Source: Paramarasmius palmivorus
Taxonomy: Eukaryota > Basidiomycota > Agaricomycetes > Agaricales > Marasmiaceae
Assembly (NCBI GenBank): GCA_037176845.1
Contig: JAYKXP010000022.1
Coordinates: 248,001 to 312,000 of the forward strand
DNA: 64,000 nucleotides
Reading direction: 5' to 3'
In this document: piece after piece, positions 24,001 through 35,339 of the stretch
How the letters are laid out: every line of letters starts with the position of its first letter
Position numbering within the stretch: the stretch's first letter is position 1
Made by a program: the position numbers and the translations under genes
The notes under the pieces: model-generated
What the model saw: only the letters and a program-made list of their open reading frames with translations
The model's database searches: none
Told to the model about the DNA's origin: nothing

Positions 24001-24182
24001 GCCGGGGTAACTACTCCTGACGTCGAGGCCGACGTCGAAGAGGATGAAGAGGAGGGTAGAGGTGCTTTGAATGAGAATATCGAGGAGGTTGGTAATGAAG
24101 GTTTCGCTTTGTTCTTGACTAGTGAAGATTGCGACACCGACAATGACGGTGACATTACAAGTCCCGCCGCCGCCGTAGACAT
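21099..24182 (-). CDS. Tandem-Myb telobox DNA-binding protein (Tay1/Teb1-like)
   Basis: A long nuclear protein of roughly 950 residues. Exon 1 starts at 24182 (MSTAAAGLVMSPSLS) and leads to QRKRWTQDETQMLVDGCNK. Exon 2 gives HGVGNWKTILGDPEFTFDNR and SPVDLKDR, then exon 3 FRTYFPDAYKQHYPN. This first Myb repeat carries the telobox signature V-D-L-K-D-R-F-R. A second repeat follows: RRPFTEEEDRALKAGYEKHG, TVWATIVKDP, RRSTDLRDRFRNAYPDLY. Two adjacent telobox-type Myb repeats are the layout of Yarrowia Tay1 and Ustilago Tay1, which bind telomeric double-stranded DNA; Teb1/Tbf1 are related promoter-binding factors. The remaining 700 or so residues are Ser/Pro/Gln-rich and low complexity. All joins hold frame. 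The telomere role is by analogy. Confidence 0.82.
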
Positions 24183-24613
24183 CTTTGAACTAGAATCTTA
24201 AATCTCGGTGATACGGGAGGTAGAAGTCAAGTGATCAGTGAAAATGGAAAGCTGGATTGGTGGTGTAATTTGTGTGATATTCTTGCTGGGACTGTGCCGA
24301 AATGGAGCAACCGACTACTCCTGGGATATGAAGGTTGGGCGGAACAGAACAGCGAAGATGAAAAGCCGTTACAACGGAGATCTTGAGCCAAGCTGCGGGG
24401 GCTATTGGAGGAAGATGAAAGTAAATGGCAAGGGGCACGTTGTATACACCTTGCAAGCTTGAGCGGGAAGATCCCGAACAGGCGACATGTCATCGAATTC
24501 TCACCGGATTCTCACACTGCTTATTTTTTTTTGACTTCTCATAGGAAACATTGTCGTGATACGAATACAGACACGAGACGTGGATTAGTAGCTAGTAATG
24601 ATACAAAATATGC
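24183..24613. other. Intergenic, no gene seen
   Basis: About 430 bp holding the promoter of the tandem-Myb gene and the 3' UTR of RPN9. Short open frames on both strands have no recognisable features. Confidence 0.4.
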
Positions 24614-26130
24614 TCAAGCAGACACCAGTAGTTCGGGAGCGATTCGTTGTTCTACAGTATTTAGCTTGTTCACCCATTGCTCGAGTCGTTTCGAAAGGCC
24701 GCCTATTTGTTCTCTAGACAGCACACGAGGCTGAACCCAGGTAATGACTGCCTTCTGTTCTACCTGGTCCATTGACCCACGAATGAGTTTCAAGCTAAAT
24801 GGTTGTCAATATTGGTCTCGCATCCGGAACGAAAACGAGGTTGGGTTTACGAACCTCAGTGCCTTCATAACCAGGTGCTCGACTTCATCCACAGGTAATC
24901 TTGTCTCCTCGGCAATCGTTTGGAAGCTCATCGTTCGGTTCCCTGCGTCTCGCTTGAAGACTGATTCGATCAAGGCCATGAGGCAGATCTTCTGCCGCAA
25001 GAATGCGTAATTTTCCTGCAGAATGGGCTGGAAAAACATATCAGATAGGTCGATATATCTTGCTCGTCACAATTCTTCCGACTTACCTCCTGAGGAAATA
25101 AGGGTGCAAGGGCCTCAAACTTGCCTATGCTACCCTCGTTAAAGGTGAATAAGAGTTTCTTGATCCATTCGTACGGCGTCTTGTCAAGAGCATCCAAAAT
25201 AGGGTGCATCAACTATGATAATCTTATGAATGAATGATGTAGACGAAGGTCAATGACGACTCGACGTACCAGTTCACCAAAGTTATATATTGAATCACCG
25301 AGGAAGGCGGAGATACCAAGATCGTGTGCACGTCCTAATCTCTCCTCAGCCGTCATGTCTGTCATCGGGTCCAAACATGCGAGATACAGGAGGGAGTTTC
25401 GGTAATAAGGTGCATACTCGGCTTTTGCCTGCGAAAGATAGATTTCAACTTTTGAAGCACATTTGACGCAAAGAGTAACTGCACACCTTGTAGTAGTCCG
25501 CTGCAACTCCATAATACGCTGCATTTACACCCGTATCAACACCTTCCAGGTTATCCAGAATCTTCCACGCAGCGTCCATATCCGCCTTCGTTCCATCCAA
25601 ATCTCCATAGAGTAATTTGGCATGCGCGATCGTAGCCAATAGCAAGACGTATGCTTCTTGGGATTTCTCCTTATCCAGACGCGACAGTAAAGACGTGAGG
25701 AAGGCGAGGTGAACTTGGGGATCTAGAAATATGGTTATGGCAACTTTCCACGTTGGGAGCACAGGTCACTGACTGTCAATTTCCTTCGATGCTTTCACTC
25801 CCAGCTCAACAAGCCGCAATTGGTTTAGCTTGCTCTCGAAATCCGTCACGAATCTCTCGAAAACATGGACCTTGTAAGGTTTTGCCGAAGGATGGTCAAA
25901 GAATTCAATCAGCTTGAGTGTTAGCTGATGCCATAACCTACAAGAGATATATGAGTATTCGTCTAGTTTCTTTGATATATTACTCGCTTTTTCGAATGTA
26001 AAGTCTTGAAGCTCTGGAAGAATGGATGGAGTTCTGATGGGGTACCGGAGAGAGCCTCGGCAATGAATTCGTCTAGGACTAGCTTGGGAGCTGCCTGTTT
26101 CGGTGAGTCAACAGACATTTGCGTCGACAT
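24614..26130 (-). CDS. RPN9: 26S proteasome regulatory subunit RPN9 (PSMD13)
   Basis: Non-ATPase lid subunit of the 19S regulatory particle. Exons encode in order KLVLDEFIAEALSGTPSELH, LWHQLTLKLIEFFDHPSAKP, FLTSLLSRLDKEKSQEAYVL, YGVAADYYK, AEYAPYYRNSLLYLACLDPM and PILDALDKTPYEWIKKLLFT. The C-terminal PCI domain follows: YAFLRQKICLMALIESVFKR, FQTIAEETRLPVDEVEHLVM, LIRGSVDQVEQKAVITWVQP. The protein ends RIAPELLVSA at the stop at 24614. Length (about 390 residues) and order agree with the family. The start MSTQMSVDSPKQ at 26130 is preferred; an upstream in-frame ATG at 26241 would add a non-conserved leader. Confidence 0.93.
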
Positions 26131-26374
26131 GACCAGTTTTGAGAATGAGTTCGCGAAAGAAGGAAATGTGACAAGCGGAGAGGGATATCGTGCAGGGTTT
26201 CTGGCGGATGAGAGTTTCGTGAAAGGCGACGCGTCGCCCAAATTTTGACTCTATTTGGCTACAGCTTCCGACCGGCAGGCATTTCAACTAGGCAAATCGT
26301 ATTTCTTGTACATGTACATTACATTACATCGAGTTAACGGAAAGTAATACACCGTGTTTGAATCCAAATCTATC

Positions 26375-28799
26375 CTAAGGTACATATCTGAAGGGTCCCG
26401 GGTCTAGGTGAGCGAAGGTCATGTTTCTATCCGCATACCAGTGTTCCGGCTTGATGTCCTCGTCGGCGAGAGCATGTCTAGTGACGAACATTAGGACTCT
26501 AGCCTGAACATGAAGAATAATACTCACGTCTCTCGAATGTGTTCCTTGATGTCCTCATATGGTCTAGAGTCCTCGCAAAGGGAACACCTCCAATACTTTC
26601 CTCCAGAACCTTTGCGTGGATAACAACTATTAAAATACTCCATGACCAAAGACCTGACCACATCATCGTAACTAGTGACAGATAGTTGATGTCCTTTACT
26701 ATGTTTGAGCTAAACCAAGATAAGTTTTCCTATGCAAAGATCAAGCGAAATAGCCACTTACTACCGAAGTCCACCTCATAAAATGCCGCGCAGGGCCGCT
26801 CTTGCAATCTAAACACTCAAACACAACGTCCATGTTGTCGAGGTCCTCTGCAAGTGATGCCCTCGTTGTATCCAGCCCACATAATTGGAGCATCTTCTGT
26901 GCGTTGGCAGTTCCCGCCCGATGCAATGTAAGTAACCGCGACGACCATAACCTCCAGGAAAGAATTTTAAATGGATTGTAGTACCATTGCCAAGCAGTCG
27001 GCCTTTTATGTGCAGAAAGGCACCGGTGGGAGTATAGCCTCGGGATCCACAGTAATTCCTGGCATACCAAACACCTAAAGATAGCCGTATTCGGCGTCGC
27101 CTGGCTTTGATTTTTCGCAATGCGTGAGCGCAACTTTTTGCGGACAACAGCCGTCCACTCCCTGGTCAAATTCGGGAGATCTGTACGCAGAGCCTGAGCA
27201 AGCGCCCCCTCCGAGACCTGTTCCTTCCAGGGAGTGTCCCAGATTAAACTCTCCACGGATTTAGCTGCGACAACGACATCACCAAGTGGTGGAATGGCTG
27301 GATCCCCGTGGTCACGGAGATGAGCAGCATATACTTCTCCAAACCGCTGGTACCGTCCTGCATACTCTTGGATTCGTTCTCGGTCTTCCTTCGTCCTGAC
27401 ATTCTCCCGCTGTACGATTCCGATGATAGTGGGTCCGATTCTTTCCCATTCTGAATCAAAGTGAGCAATTTGCCTAGGACTGAGATTACGAGTGTACCTT
27501 TCTCGGTGAGTTCCTTTGGTTGGTTGATTACCGAATGATGAGTGATCTGCGGCCTGCGTGCAAGATCTTTCTTATCCCAGCCTAGCGCTTCGAGTTTCCG
27601 TATAATGCTAGGCCAAAACGTCAGGTATGAGGGAACATAATGAGCACCGACGTACGTGTCTACGCGTATTTTACGCAAGTCCTCTAGCTCTGTTTTACGC
27701 TGTTCTTGCTTCCTTAGATGCCACTTGCGGCATTCGAGATCGTGCTGACAGAGGAATGTTAGGAACGCGTCTACACAGGTGGCGATGCACGCTCACTTTG
27801 GTCAACTCCTCATACTCTTCTTTCTTGTCCTCTTTCCATTCAGCTAGTTTCTCTGGATCATCCTTCACTTCCAAGAACTCTAGACGATAGTTGTCTAAAA
27901 TACTTGGGACAAAATAGCTACTCGAGATGCGTCGGTGTTCGAAGTTGCTTGTTATAACACGGGGAACCAGCTTGATAACGCCTTGCTTGTCCATCTCTTC
28001 GATTCCTTCTGACCACGTAGGTACATTCCTCAAGTTGGAGTAAGCGATGAAGCTGTCAATGGAGATCAGGAGTGTATACACTTCAGACAGAGAACCCAGA
28101 TAGCCATACGATTCTTCAGCACAACGTTTATGACAGCGTATCCTACATTCCCAAGAGACATTTTCGCAGGGACCACTTTCGCAAACCTGTGAGGTGGAGA
28201 AAGGTTCAAAACGTGTATCGAAATTATCGAACTGGAAACGCACGTCACAATACGAGTCGAAAGCCAGGCTCGCATACTCCGGTTCACAAAGATCGTCAGG
28301 CATGGGAGGTAAACACGTTTCCTTCATCACAGTCCTCCAAATCTGCGCAGTCGTCTTCGAGAGTAGGAGTGCCCGTACGTCCTTGCTCGTGCGGATCAAA
28401 TTCAGGAGATCTTTCGGCTGCAGAAGGGCGAATATCTGTGATATAGAAATTAGTTCCTCTGAAACCGACAAAAAGAAGATGAATACACACTTCGAGCATG
28501 ATATCCAACGGAGCCTCCTTCATGAACCTCGCCAGTAATCCTCGGATTCTCGACGCGTTCTTGTCAACTATGACGAGCTTCTGAGCATCTGACTGCATTT
28601 TCGCCTTCTTTCGCGCAGGAACTCTTGATTTCTTCTTCCCTTTCGCTGTCGTGTTCACTTGTGTGTCATGTACTATCATGGTTGTCGCGTTCTCTTCTGG
28701 ACCGCTGGCTTTCGCTTTCGATGGTGCAGGTTTCTTTCTTGCTGGTCTCGTGTTGGACTCGCTCGAATACTTTCGCCTTTTGGACGATTGCTTCGCCAT
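26375..28799 (-). CDS. F-box protein with zinc-finger-like Cys/His clusters
   Basis: Begins MAKQSSKRRKYSS at 28799, followed by a basic lysine-rich segment of about 75 residues. An F-box follows: PLDIMLEIFALLQPKDLLNL, RTSKDVRALLLSKTTAQIWR. Then LPPMPDDLCEPEYASLAFDS precedes a cysteine cluster (YCDVCESGPCENV ... CRIRCHKRC). The C-terminal half has three more C-x2-C groups with downstream His: FRCLVCQELL, FECLDCKSG and WRCSLCEDSRPYEDIKEHIR. This architecture is common in agaricomycete F-box families, presumed SCF substrate receptors; substrates are unknown. The last exon ends DPGPFRYVP at 26375. Exon joins seen are in frame, although internal limits are approximate. Confidence 0.82.
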
Positions 28800-29255
28800 G
28801 ATGACAGTGATCATCGGTTCCGTTGGCGCGTGAGTTATAGGTCAAATTGAACCCGGTTCCGTGGCCGAACAGCGAAAACGAGAGCAATAATACGTTCACC
28901 AAAAGCCTTATATGTAGGGCTGGCTATTGATTGGAACACAAGAGCGTTCCTACAAAGAGATCTGAATTGTTGGAGAAAATCGAGAGGAGATTATCAACAC
29001 AAAATGCACACCGTGTGAATTTTGCATATACGGCAGCCAAGTTCGACCTAGTGGCTTCAGCTTGGCCTGCCATGGTAATATGCAGGTTGCTTCTTCTGAA
29101 AGCTATGTACTCCTCAACAACTGTTCAACGTTACGACTGGAAAACAGAATCAAAATCCTAGCTCAAAAGAATATATTCCTACTTCCTACTATCAGACTCT
29201 GTCACTCATAGCACGGCACAGGAATTTGGTACGAAGTCAACGACCCTCTCGGTGC
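28800..29255. other. Intergenic, no gene seen
   Basis: About 455 bp between the F-box gene start and the hydrophobin 3' end. It should hold the F-box promoter and hydrophobin 3' UTR; nothing else was noticed. Confidence 0.4.
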
Positions 29256-29803
29256 TCACAACAATGCATTGCAACCCAAAGCAACATTAACAAGTCCGCC
29301 GGACTGAAAAAAAAAACATACATCAGCTACTCAAAGGCATGGTCAGTTTCAAGTTCGACTTACTGCAGTGTTCGGACCACAGCACATTGCGCGGAAACTT
29401 GAAGCACAGTTCTGGACACCGACAGGAGCACATTCGAATCCAACCGCCTTGCCAATGATCAAATCGCCAATGGTGACGACCTTGCCGGGGTTGTGGGCGA
29501 CGATTTTGTCGAGGGTGGCGTTGCGGTTGTTCTGCCAAAGGTGATTTATTGAATACAACGATACAGCGAGAAGCGCAAGGCATAAGAGCGATCACTGACC
29601 TCAGTCACGACGTCGTAGGTCTTGCAGCACTCCTTGTGCTCTTGTGGTGCGCATTGGACGCCATTAGGGTCGGTGGTTGCGACGCTCTACAAAAAACGAC
29701 TAAGTGAGCACAACGAGCAGACGGAGAAGTCGTATAGAAGTACCGGAGCAGCGCAGACGTAGTTCACAGCGATGAGAGTGAGGATGAGGATGCGAGAGAA
29801 CAT
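29256..29803 (-). CDS. Hydrophobin (class I-like, atypical spacing)
   Basis: Small secreted surface-active protein of about 120 residues in four exons. Exon 1 is a signal peptide, MFSRILILTLIAVNYVCAAP. Exon 2 contains C-x7-CC (QCAPQEHKECCK), exon 3 ends FECAPVGVQNCASSFRAMCC, and exon 4 is SGGLVNVALGCNALL, reached through an acceptor preceded by a long T run near 29307. The eight cysteines occur in hydrophobin order C, CC, C, C, CC, C, with about 41 residues between C3 and C4, as in class I. Spacing C4-x7-C5-x7-CC differs from the usual class I pattern. A TATA box at 29841-29848 supports the start. Such proteins coat aerial hyphae, spores or fruit bodies. Confidence 0.85.
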
Positions 29804-31669
29804 TTCAGCAGTGGATGGAGGCTGCAGACAGCTCTACAGGCTTTTATACCACTCCTACGAAGTCTGAAAGAGCTACAATTACGCGTTTACTTCGTCACAA
29901 AGGTAGCTTACCAATGGTGGGCGAGGCGGATAAACACGTCGGAGTCCACTAGCTCTCCGAGTAGCCTCAGATACAGCGCGATCCGAGGCTCCTGATCGTA
30001 GATGAAGAATCGATGCGAGTGGCTTGAAGCTCTTGCCCACATTCTTCCCTTGGATTCTACGGTCTCAGCCTTGTAGGGGTTATAAGTGAACGCGTCTTGA
30101 GGTTCAATTTACGTTGATACCCAGGCTTGGCTCTAGATCTTTGCGAAAATAAATTCAAGGGGTGATTATCTCCAAGCCCATGTTGCATGCGTCAGAGCTG
30201 ACAGACTCCACGGATAGAAAGGTACTCCTTGCTGTTGTCATGACGGCTACAGGCAGCGCTGGACGAGAAGTCTAGAAGCCCAGAGCTTTCGTAAATAGTC
30301 AACCTCCAGCGCTTTGCGTGGCTGGCTATGCTGTTTGCTGTATAAACTCGAGTCCGGTGTTTAGTACTAGAAGAAAGAATGGCAGTGCTCCGCATGGCGA
30401 GGGCTGGGGCAGTTTGGAGGCAGTTTCTTCAAGCAGGGAAACCTGGATTGCTTTCTGGTACAGAGAGCTTCTGTATGGGTAACTGGTCCTGCGCATGACG
30501 TGTTGCAATGTCCCGTGCAATGACCCATGTTCATAGGAACACTGGCGCTTCGCCGAACAGTGAAGCGCTTCGCTGGACCCGTGAGTGATGAACCGATGCG
30601 TGCTTTGTGCCGTGGGGTGCCAATTGCTAAATCTGTCTTGATGGGCGAGCAGTCCGATATTCAAGCTATTTGCGAGAATCACTTGCCAGGAGGTTAGACA
30701 GGTGGAGGACGAGCTAGATAGCTACCAGTCATACTTCCAATTAAAGTCCCTTTTGGAAATAGCATGGGGCCTACAAAGCAAAGGCTGTGGGTAAAAGGAG
30801 ATCGAGACGCCCGCAAGACACTGGATCAGATGAGTCGAATGGAAGCACGCACTTCTGAATATGGCGGTGTTGGTCCTTGGAGTCCTGTTCCCGCTTCATA
30901 TGTTGGCAGGCGAATGATCTGAGCGTAAATTTTCGTCGCTACCGCTCATTGGAGGCAGGTCTAGCCAATAGCTACAGCTCTGAAACGTGTTGTGGCGGAA
31001 AACGTCCGTACGTGGGAAATACCTATGAAATAATGTTCCTGCTGGGCCGATATTTGAACTGAGTGCTCCGAAATTCTGAGTTGAGGGTGCATATGAAGCC
31101 CTGAGATCCCAGCGCTGTAGAGATGGATCTGCATCATCATCAAGGTTGAAGGAAGCAGTGCTGTGAGTTCTGGGGTCGAAAAACACAATAGCGGGCGCCA
31201 CGATGGCAACTTGACGTGTTCCAGATAAGCGGGTCAACTATACCGAGTTCGGTTACAGAGTGGGGATAGGTGTTCTCCTGCCAGCAATATTCCAAAGTAT
31301 TTAGAAGCATTTTTCTGCGGGTTTTCCTGAGACAGAACCAGTCCTAGAGTCAAAAATAAAAACTAAGAAGGTAGATTGTGATGGTTAGGAGGCAAGAAAT
31401 GGTGGTAACGGAAATACAAACATAGCATAACCCCATGGGACACTTTATATCACGTTTTCATTACTTGAGGCTGTAGACGCGTCAGCCCCAGTCATTACAG
31501 CTTGACTCGGAACCGTCACCAGCCAGCAGATATTCTTCCGCAGAACTCTTCTTCAGTTCTCTATATCTTGCCCCAGTTCTTACCTTCAGTTCCCTTTCCA
31601 ATCTGTACCCATTTCACCTAGTCGAATTGGAACCCACATTGTCGTGGACTCACCTCCATCGCTCAAGCC
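29804..31669. other. Long divergent intergenic region
   Basis: About 1.9 kb between the divergently transcribed hydrophobin and BCS1-like genes. No coding region is supportable. It contains two copies of GCGCTTCGC about 20 bp apart near 30544-30573. It probably carries extended hydrophobin control sequence. Confidence 0.4.
29841..29848 (-). promoter_or_regulatory. TATA box of the hydrophobin gene
   Basis: TATAAAAG on the minus strand, 37 nt upstream of the ATG at 29803, ideal spacing for a short 5' UTR. Confidence 0.65.
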
Positions 31670-34600
31670 ATGGACGCAATCAAATCTCTCGTTCAACCCC
31701 TCGTCGGAGGCGCAGGCGGTTCGGGCGTCATTGACGGAATGAAGCTCGTCGTCCTGGGAGGAACAGTAGAAACAGCGAGACGAGTTTCAAGCTCTGCATG
31801 GTATGTTCTGTGGCAAACCTCTGTCGTCATGCTGTTGGCTCACTGTACTTTCCGCTCATAGGTCTCAATTCGTTAACTGTAAGTCGCCCTGCTCTGGTTT
31901 TGGTGCTCGAATACCTCTCCTGTTCCTTTCGTTCTCTCGGCTTCAGTTCGGATAAACGTCCCCCGCAGTCAAAGCGATGCTTATAGTGCGGACGGTGACT
32001 GTCTTGTTCGGGGGTCGATACATGTTGTCTGTGGTGCTGGCAGTGACGGTGGCGGCAACCAGAATCATTCCATTCTTTCTACCAGTTTGATACCCGAATT
32101 CCACATTCGCCTCCTTTACAGCAGAACCGTTACTAACCAACTGCATCCACCTAGCGTTCTTCCTCACGGCCCATTTCTCGGAAGAGGACTATCCTTATGA
32201 CTGGTTAATGCTATGGCTCTCCCGTCGTCCCGAATGGCAACGCTCCCGAGAGTTCGAAACCACTACCCGCAGCACTACACCTGGGTTCTCTAGTAAAATC
32301 GCCGACAATAGCTTTGGCGATGAGGACTTCCTTGACAATGATGAAGACCAACTCAACGGAGATGGGGCGGAAGATGCTCCTGGTAGAGTCAAGACACGAG
32401 TAGTTTTTCAACCTACGTTTGACATGACACATACGATATACTATCGTGGTCATTGGTTGAGGATCAAGCGGAGCCGGAAGTCTGACGGTGTAGAGGTGTT
32501 GAGCATTAGGTTCGTCAAGTTCCCTTTCCATATCCCTACTCACGAAGACTTAACTTTGTTCTAAAGCGTCGTCGCTCGGTCGAACACAATACTCAAGCAA
32601 CTGGTCCTCCAAGCCAAGCGAGAATACGAAGCCGAAGCCATCCATCGGATACAAATATACTTCGCCGACTCACATGGTTGCTGGAGATGGACAGACTCTC
32701 GGCATAAACGCCCCATGAACTCCATCGTCTTGAACCCAGGGGTCAAGGAGATGTTACTGGCAGACACCAAGGACTTTTTGGCAAGCGAGAAGGTACGCCA
32801 TCCGTAAACTTCTACATAAGTGACCTAGAACGATGTCCCTTACATTCCTCCTGTCTACAGTGGTATGCAGACCGCGGTATTCCATTCCGCCGGGGATACC
32901 TCTTACACGGTGTTCCTGGGTCTGGCAAGTCCAGTTTGATCCATGCCATTGCAGGCGAACTTATGCTTGATATCTACGTTGTCTCGCTGAGCTCGAGTTG
33001 GATCAGTGACAGTACCTTGACAACACTAATGGGCCGTGTACCCGCGAGATGCATCGTCCTCCTCGAGGATCTTGATGCGGCGTTCACAAGGAGTGTCAGT
33101 CGTGACGATAACGAGAAAGACAAGGAGAAGGATAACAAGGAGAAGGAGAAGGAAGGCAGCAACGATAACAACACGAGTTCCAGCTCGAGCTCGAGTAGAA
33201 GAAGGAGAAGGGACGACCAGATGAGCGACGTCAACACACTGAGCTTGAGTGGATTGTTAAACGCACTAGATGGGGTTGCTGCTGCCGAGGGACGGATTTT
33301 GTTTGCGTAAGTGTTTTATTGCTGTTGCTTTAGAATGATGAATCCTAATGGTAACTCCGCCTTTTGACAGCACAACAAACCATCTCGAGCGTCTAGATCC
33401 AGCGCTCTCTCGGCCCGGTCGTATGGACGTTTGGGTGGAGTTCAAGAATGCATCAAAGTGGCAGGCGGAAGCGTTGTTCAGAAACTTCTTCCCGTGTGTC
33501 GAGGAAGACGACAGCACATCTTCCCGTTCCGGCTCTTCGTCCCGAGGAACATCACACGCACGTTCTGTCACAGGCTCCCCGAGCAGCTCCCGATCAAGGG
33601 CCTCATCTATAGCCACCGGCACTCCCGAATCTACACCACCTCCTGAACCAGTTGCACTATCCAAGGAGGAAGAGGATGAGCTTGCTGGCCTGGGTATTCA
33701 GCTACCTAGCCCTCCTTCAGACGTACCGTCGTCTCCTGTAGGCTCCGAAGCGTCGCTGGTAAATCCTTCGACAACACGTACATCATCGTCATGGTCTACA
33801 CCTCCTCTTTCGCCTGCTCTTTCGTCAATATCTTCAGCTATATGGTCGCTCCCCTCATTCACATCTAGCACTGCCTCATTATTGGGTGGTGGTTCTTCTG
33901 CCGCCGCCGCCGCACCTGCGCCTCCTGCTGGTGTCAGCAAGGGACGGAGCAAGACACCCAAACCCTTACCCCAGTTCGGGGAGAACAACCAGAGCTACAT
34001 GCCTCCTCCGGTAGAAGACGTTATCGCTAAAGCTAGTCACTCCGCGAAACCTCTGGATAAGGAGACGCTAGGGAGATTGGCCAATAAGTTTGCGGAGAGT
34101 ATACCCGAGGAAGAGTTCAGTGTTGCCGCCCTGCAAGGGTATTTGCTGAAGAACAAGAGTCGCCCAGATGCGGCAGCTGATGAAGCAGCTGCCTGGGTAC
34201 AGAGCGAGAGGGAGATGAAGGAGAAGTTGAAGCGGGAGAAAGCAAAGAGAGAAGAAGAGAGGGAGAAGAGGCGGAAGGAGAAGGCCGAGAAGGAGAAGGA
34301 GGAAAAGAGGAAGAAGGAAGAGGAGGAACGGGAGAAGAAGAGGAAAGAGGAAGAGGAGAAGGCGAAGAAGGAAAAGGAAGAAGAGGAAGAAAAGGCGAGG
34401 CAGGCTGCCGCCGCCACTGCCGATGCACCTCAAGCTGAGGAGAACCCAGTTGAAGAAACCGCTGATGCATCTTCGTCCGTCGAGGAAACTACGACAAACG
34501 ATGCGCCAGTCATTCCAGAGTCGTCTTCTGCAGCGCCGCCTCCGCCACCGTCCGAACCTGAAGTAGTATCGATGCCTGCGAGCGATAGTGACAGCGACAG

Positions 34601-34715
34601 TGAAGATAGTGACGAGGAAAATCTGCCGCCCAAAGGTAGCTCGCTCACTCGTGGTGCACAGGCATCTTCCTGGTCATCTCCCTTTCTTAGTGGAGGCGAC
34701 TGGGACTCGGTCTGA
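31670..34715 (+). CDS. BCS1-like AAA ATPase with long charged tail
   Basis: Starts MDAIKSLVQPLVGGAGG. Spliced exons give the BCS1 N-terminal region (SFFLTAHFSEEDYPYDWLML, WLSRRPEW; later YYRGHWLRIKRSRKSDG). The AAA domain has Walker A LLHGVPGSGKSSLIHAIAGE, Walker B CIVLLEDLDAAF and sensor/arginine elements TTNHLERLDPALSRPGRMDV. A low-complexity insert of acidic/lysine repeats, a serine run and an arginine run lies between Walker B and LSLSGLLNALDGVAAAEGRI. After the ATPase comes a tail of about 400 residues, Ser/Pro-rich then a long K/E coiled coil, ending SPFLSGGDWDSV. True mitochondrial Bcs1 inserts the Rieske protein into complex III but lacks such a tail, so this is one of the expanded fungal BCS1-like paralogues of unknown role. 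Intron 2 is unusually long. Confidence 0.85.
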
Positions 34716-35339
34716 CTAGAGAATATAGAGTCTGAAACCAAGTCGGATAGCAATGAAGGTGGTTCGATGGCCGCTGACACTTCCGTTTCCGTTTCTCCTT
34801 CCACCTCTTCCCCTCTCCTTCCTCTTCACGTACCTCTTCCAGATCACCTCATATCCCCACAACACTCATCACACGAGAAGTTGGCGGCCTTACTGTGTAT
34901 CATATGCTCAACACCCACCTGGTTCATCTGTATGCTATTCTTTTCCATCTGCTCTTCTCATTCCGGTTTAGCGGTAGACACTGATTATACACTCCCCATA
35001 CCACAACCGCTACAACCATCAAACACATATTTGCATACATCGTTACTGGATTGGTCGGACTTGGTTCATTTTGCTTGTATAACTATGCTGCTTCGTGCCC
35101 TGGTTTCTTGTATATCTACTTCGCGGTTAACCTCCACCTGTGCATACGCGTGTTACCTGTTGATGACATTCACGTTTCAAACACTATGGGTGAGATCTAG
35201 AAGTCGATAGACCTGTCGAAGACCAAGATAGCATTAAATTTCTACAGTAGGAAGCGATAAATCTATATACCTATAGATACAAAAAGACTCGTATATGTAC
35301 ATCTGCGTTTCAGCCCAAGCATCAATGAACCCTGTTTCA
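34716..35339. other. Tail-to-tail intergenic, 3' UTRs
   Basis: About 620 bp between the stops of the BCS1-like and SHPRH-like genes. An open frame at 34767-35210 is pyrimidine-rich and has no domain; it is read as 3' UTR. Confidence 0.4.

Noticed and set aside
24238..24462. 74-codon plus-strand frame with an N-terminal hydrophobic stretch
   Set aside because: Could resemble a secreted peptide, but it lies in the promoter of the tandem-Myb gene and shows no cleavage-site context or homology I can name.
30326..31237. Two minus-strand frames (118 and 113 codons) in the hydrophobin-BCS1 gap
   Set aside because: No domain, no consistent exon structure; treated as chance.
34767..35210. 147-codon plus-strand open frame after the BCS1-like gene
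   Set aside because: Pyrimidine-rich composition, no domain, lies within expected 3' UTR space between converging genes.
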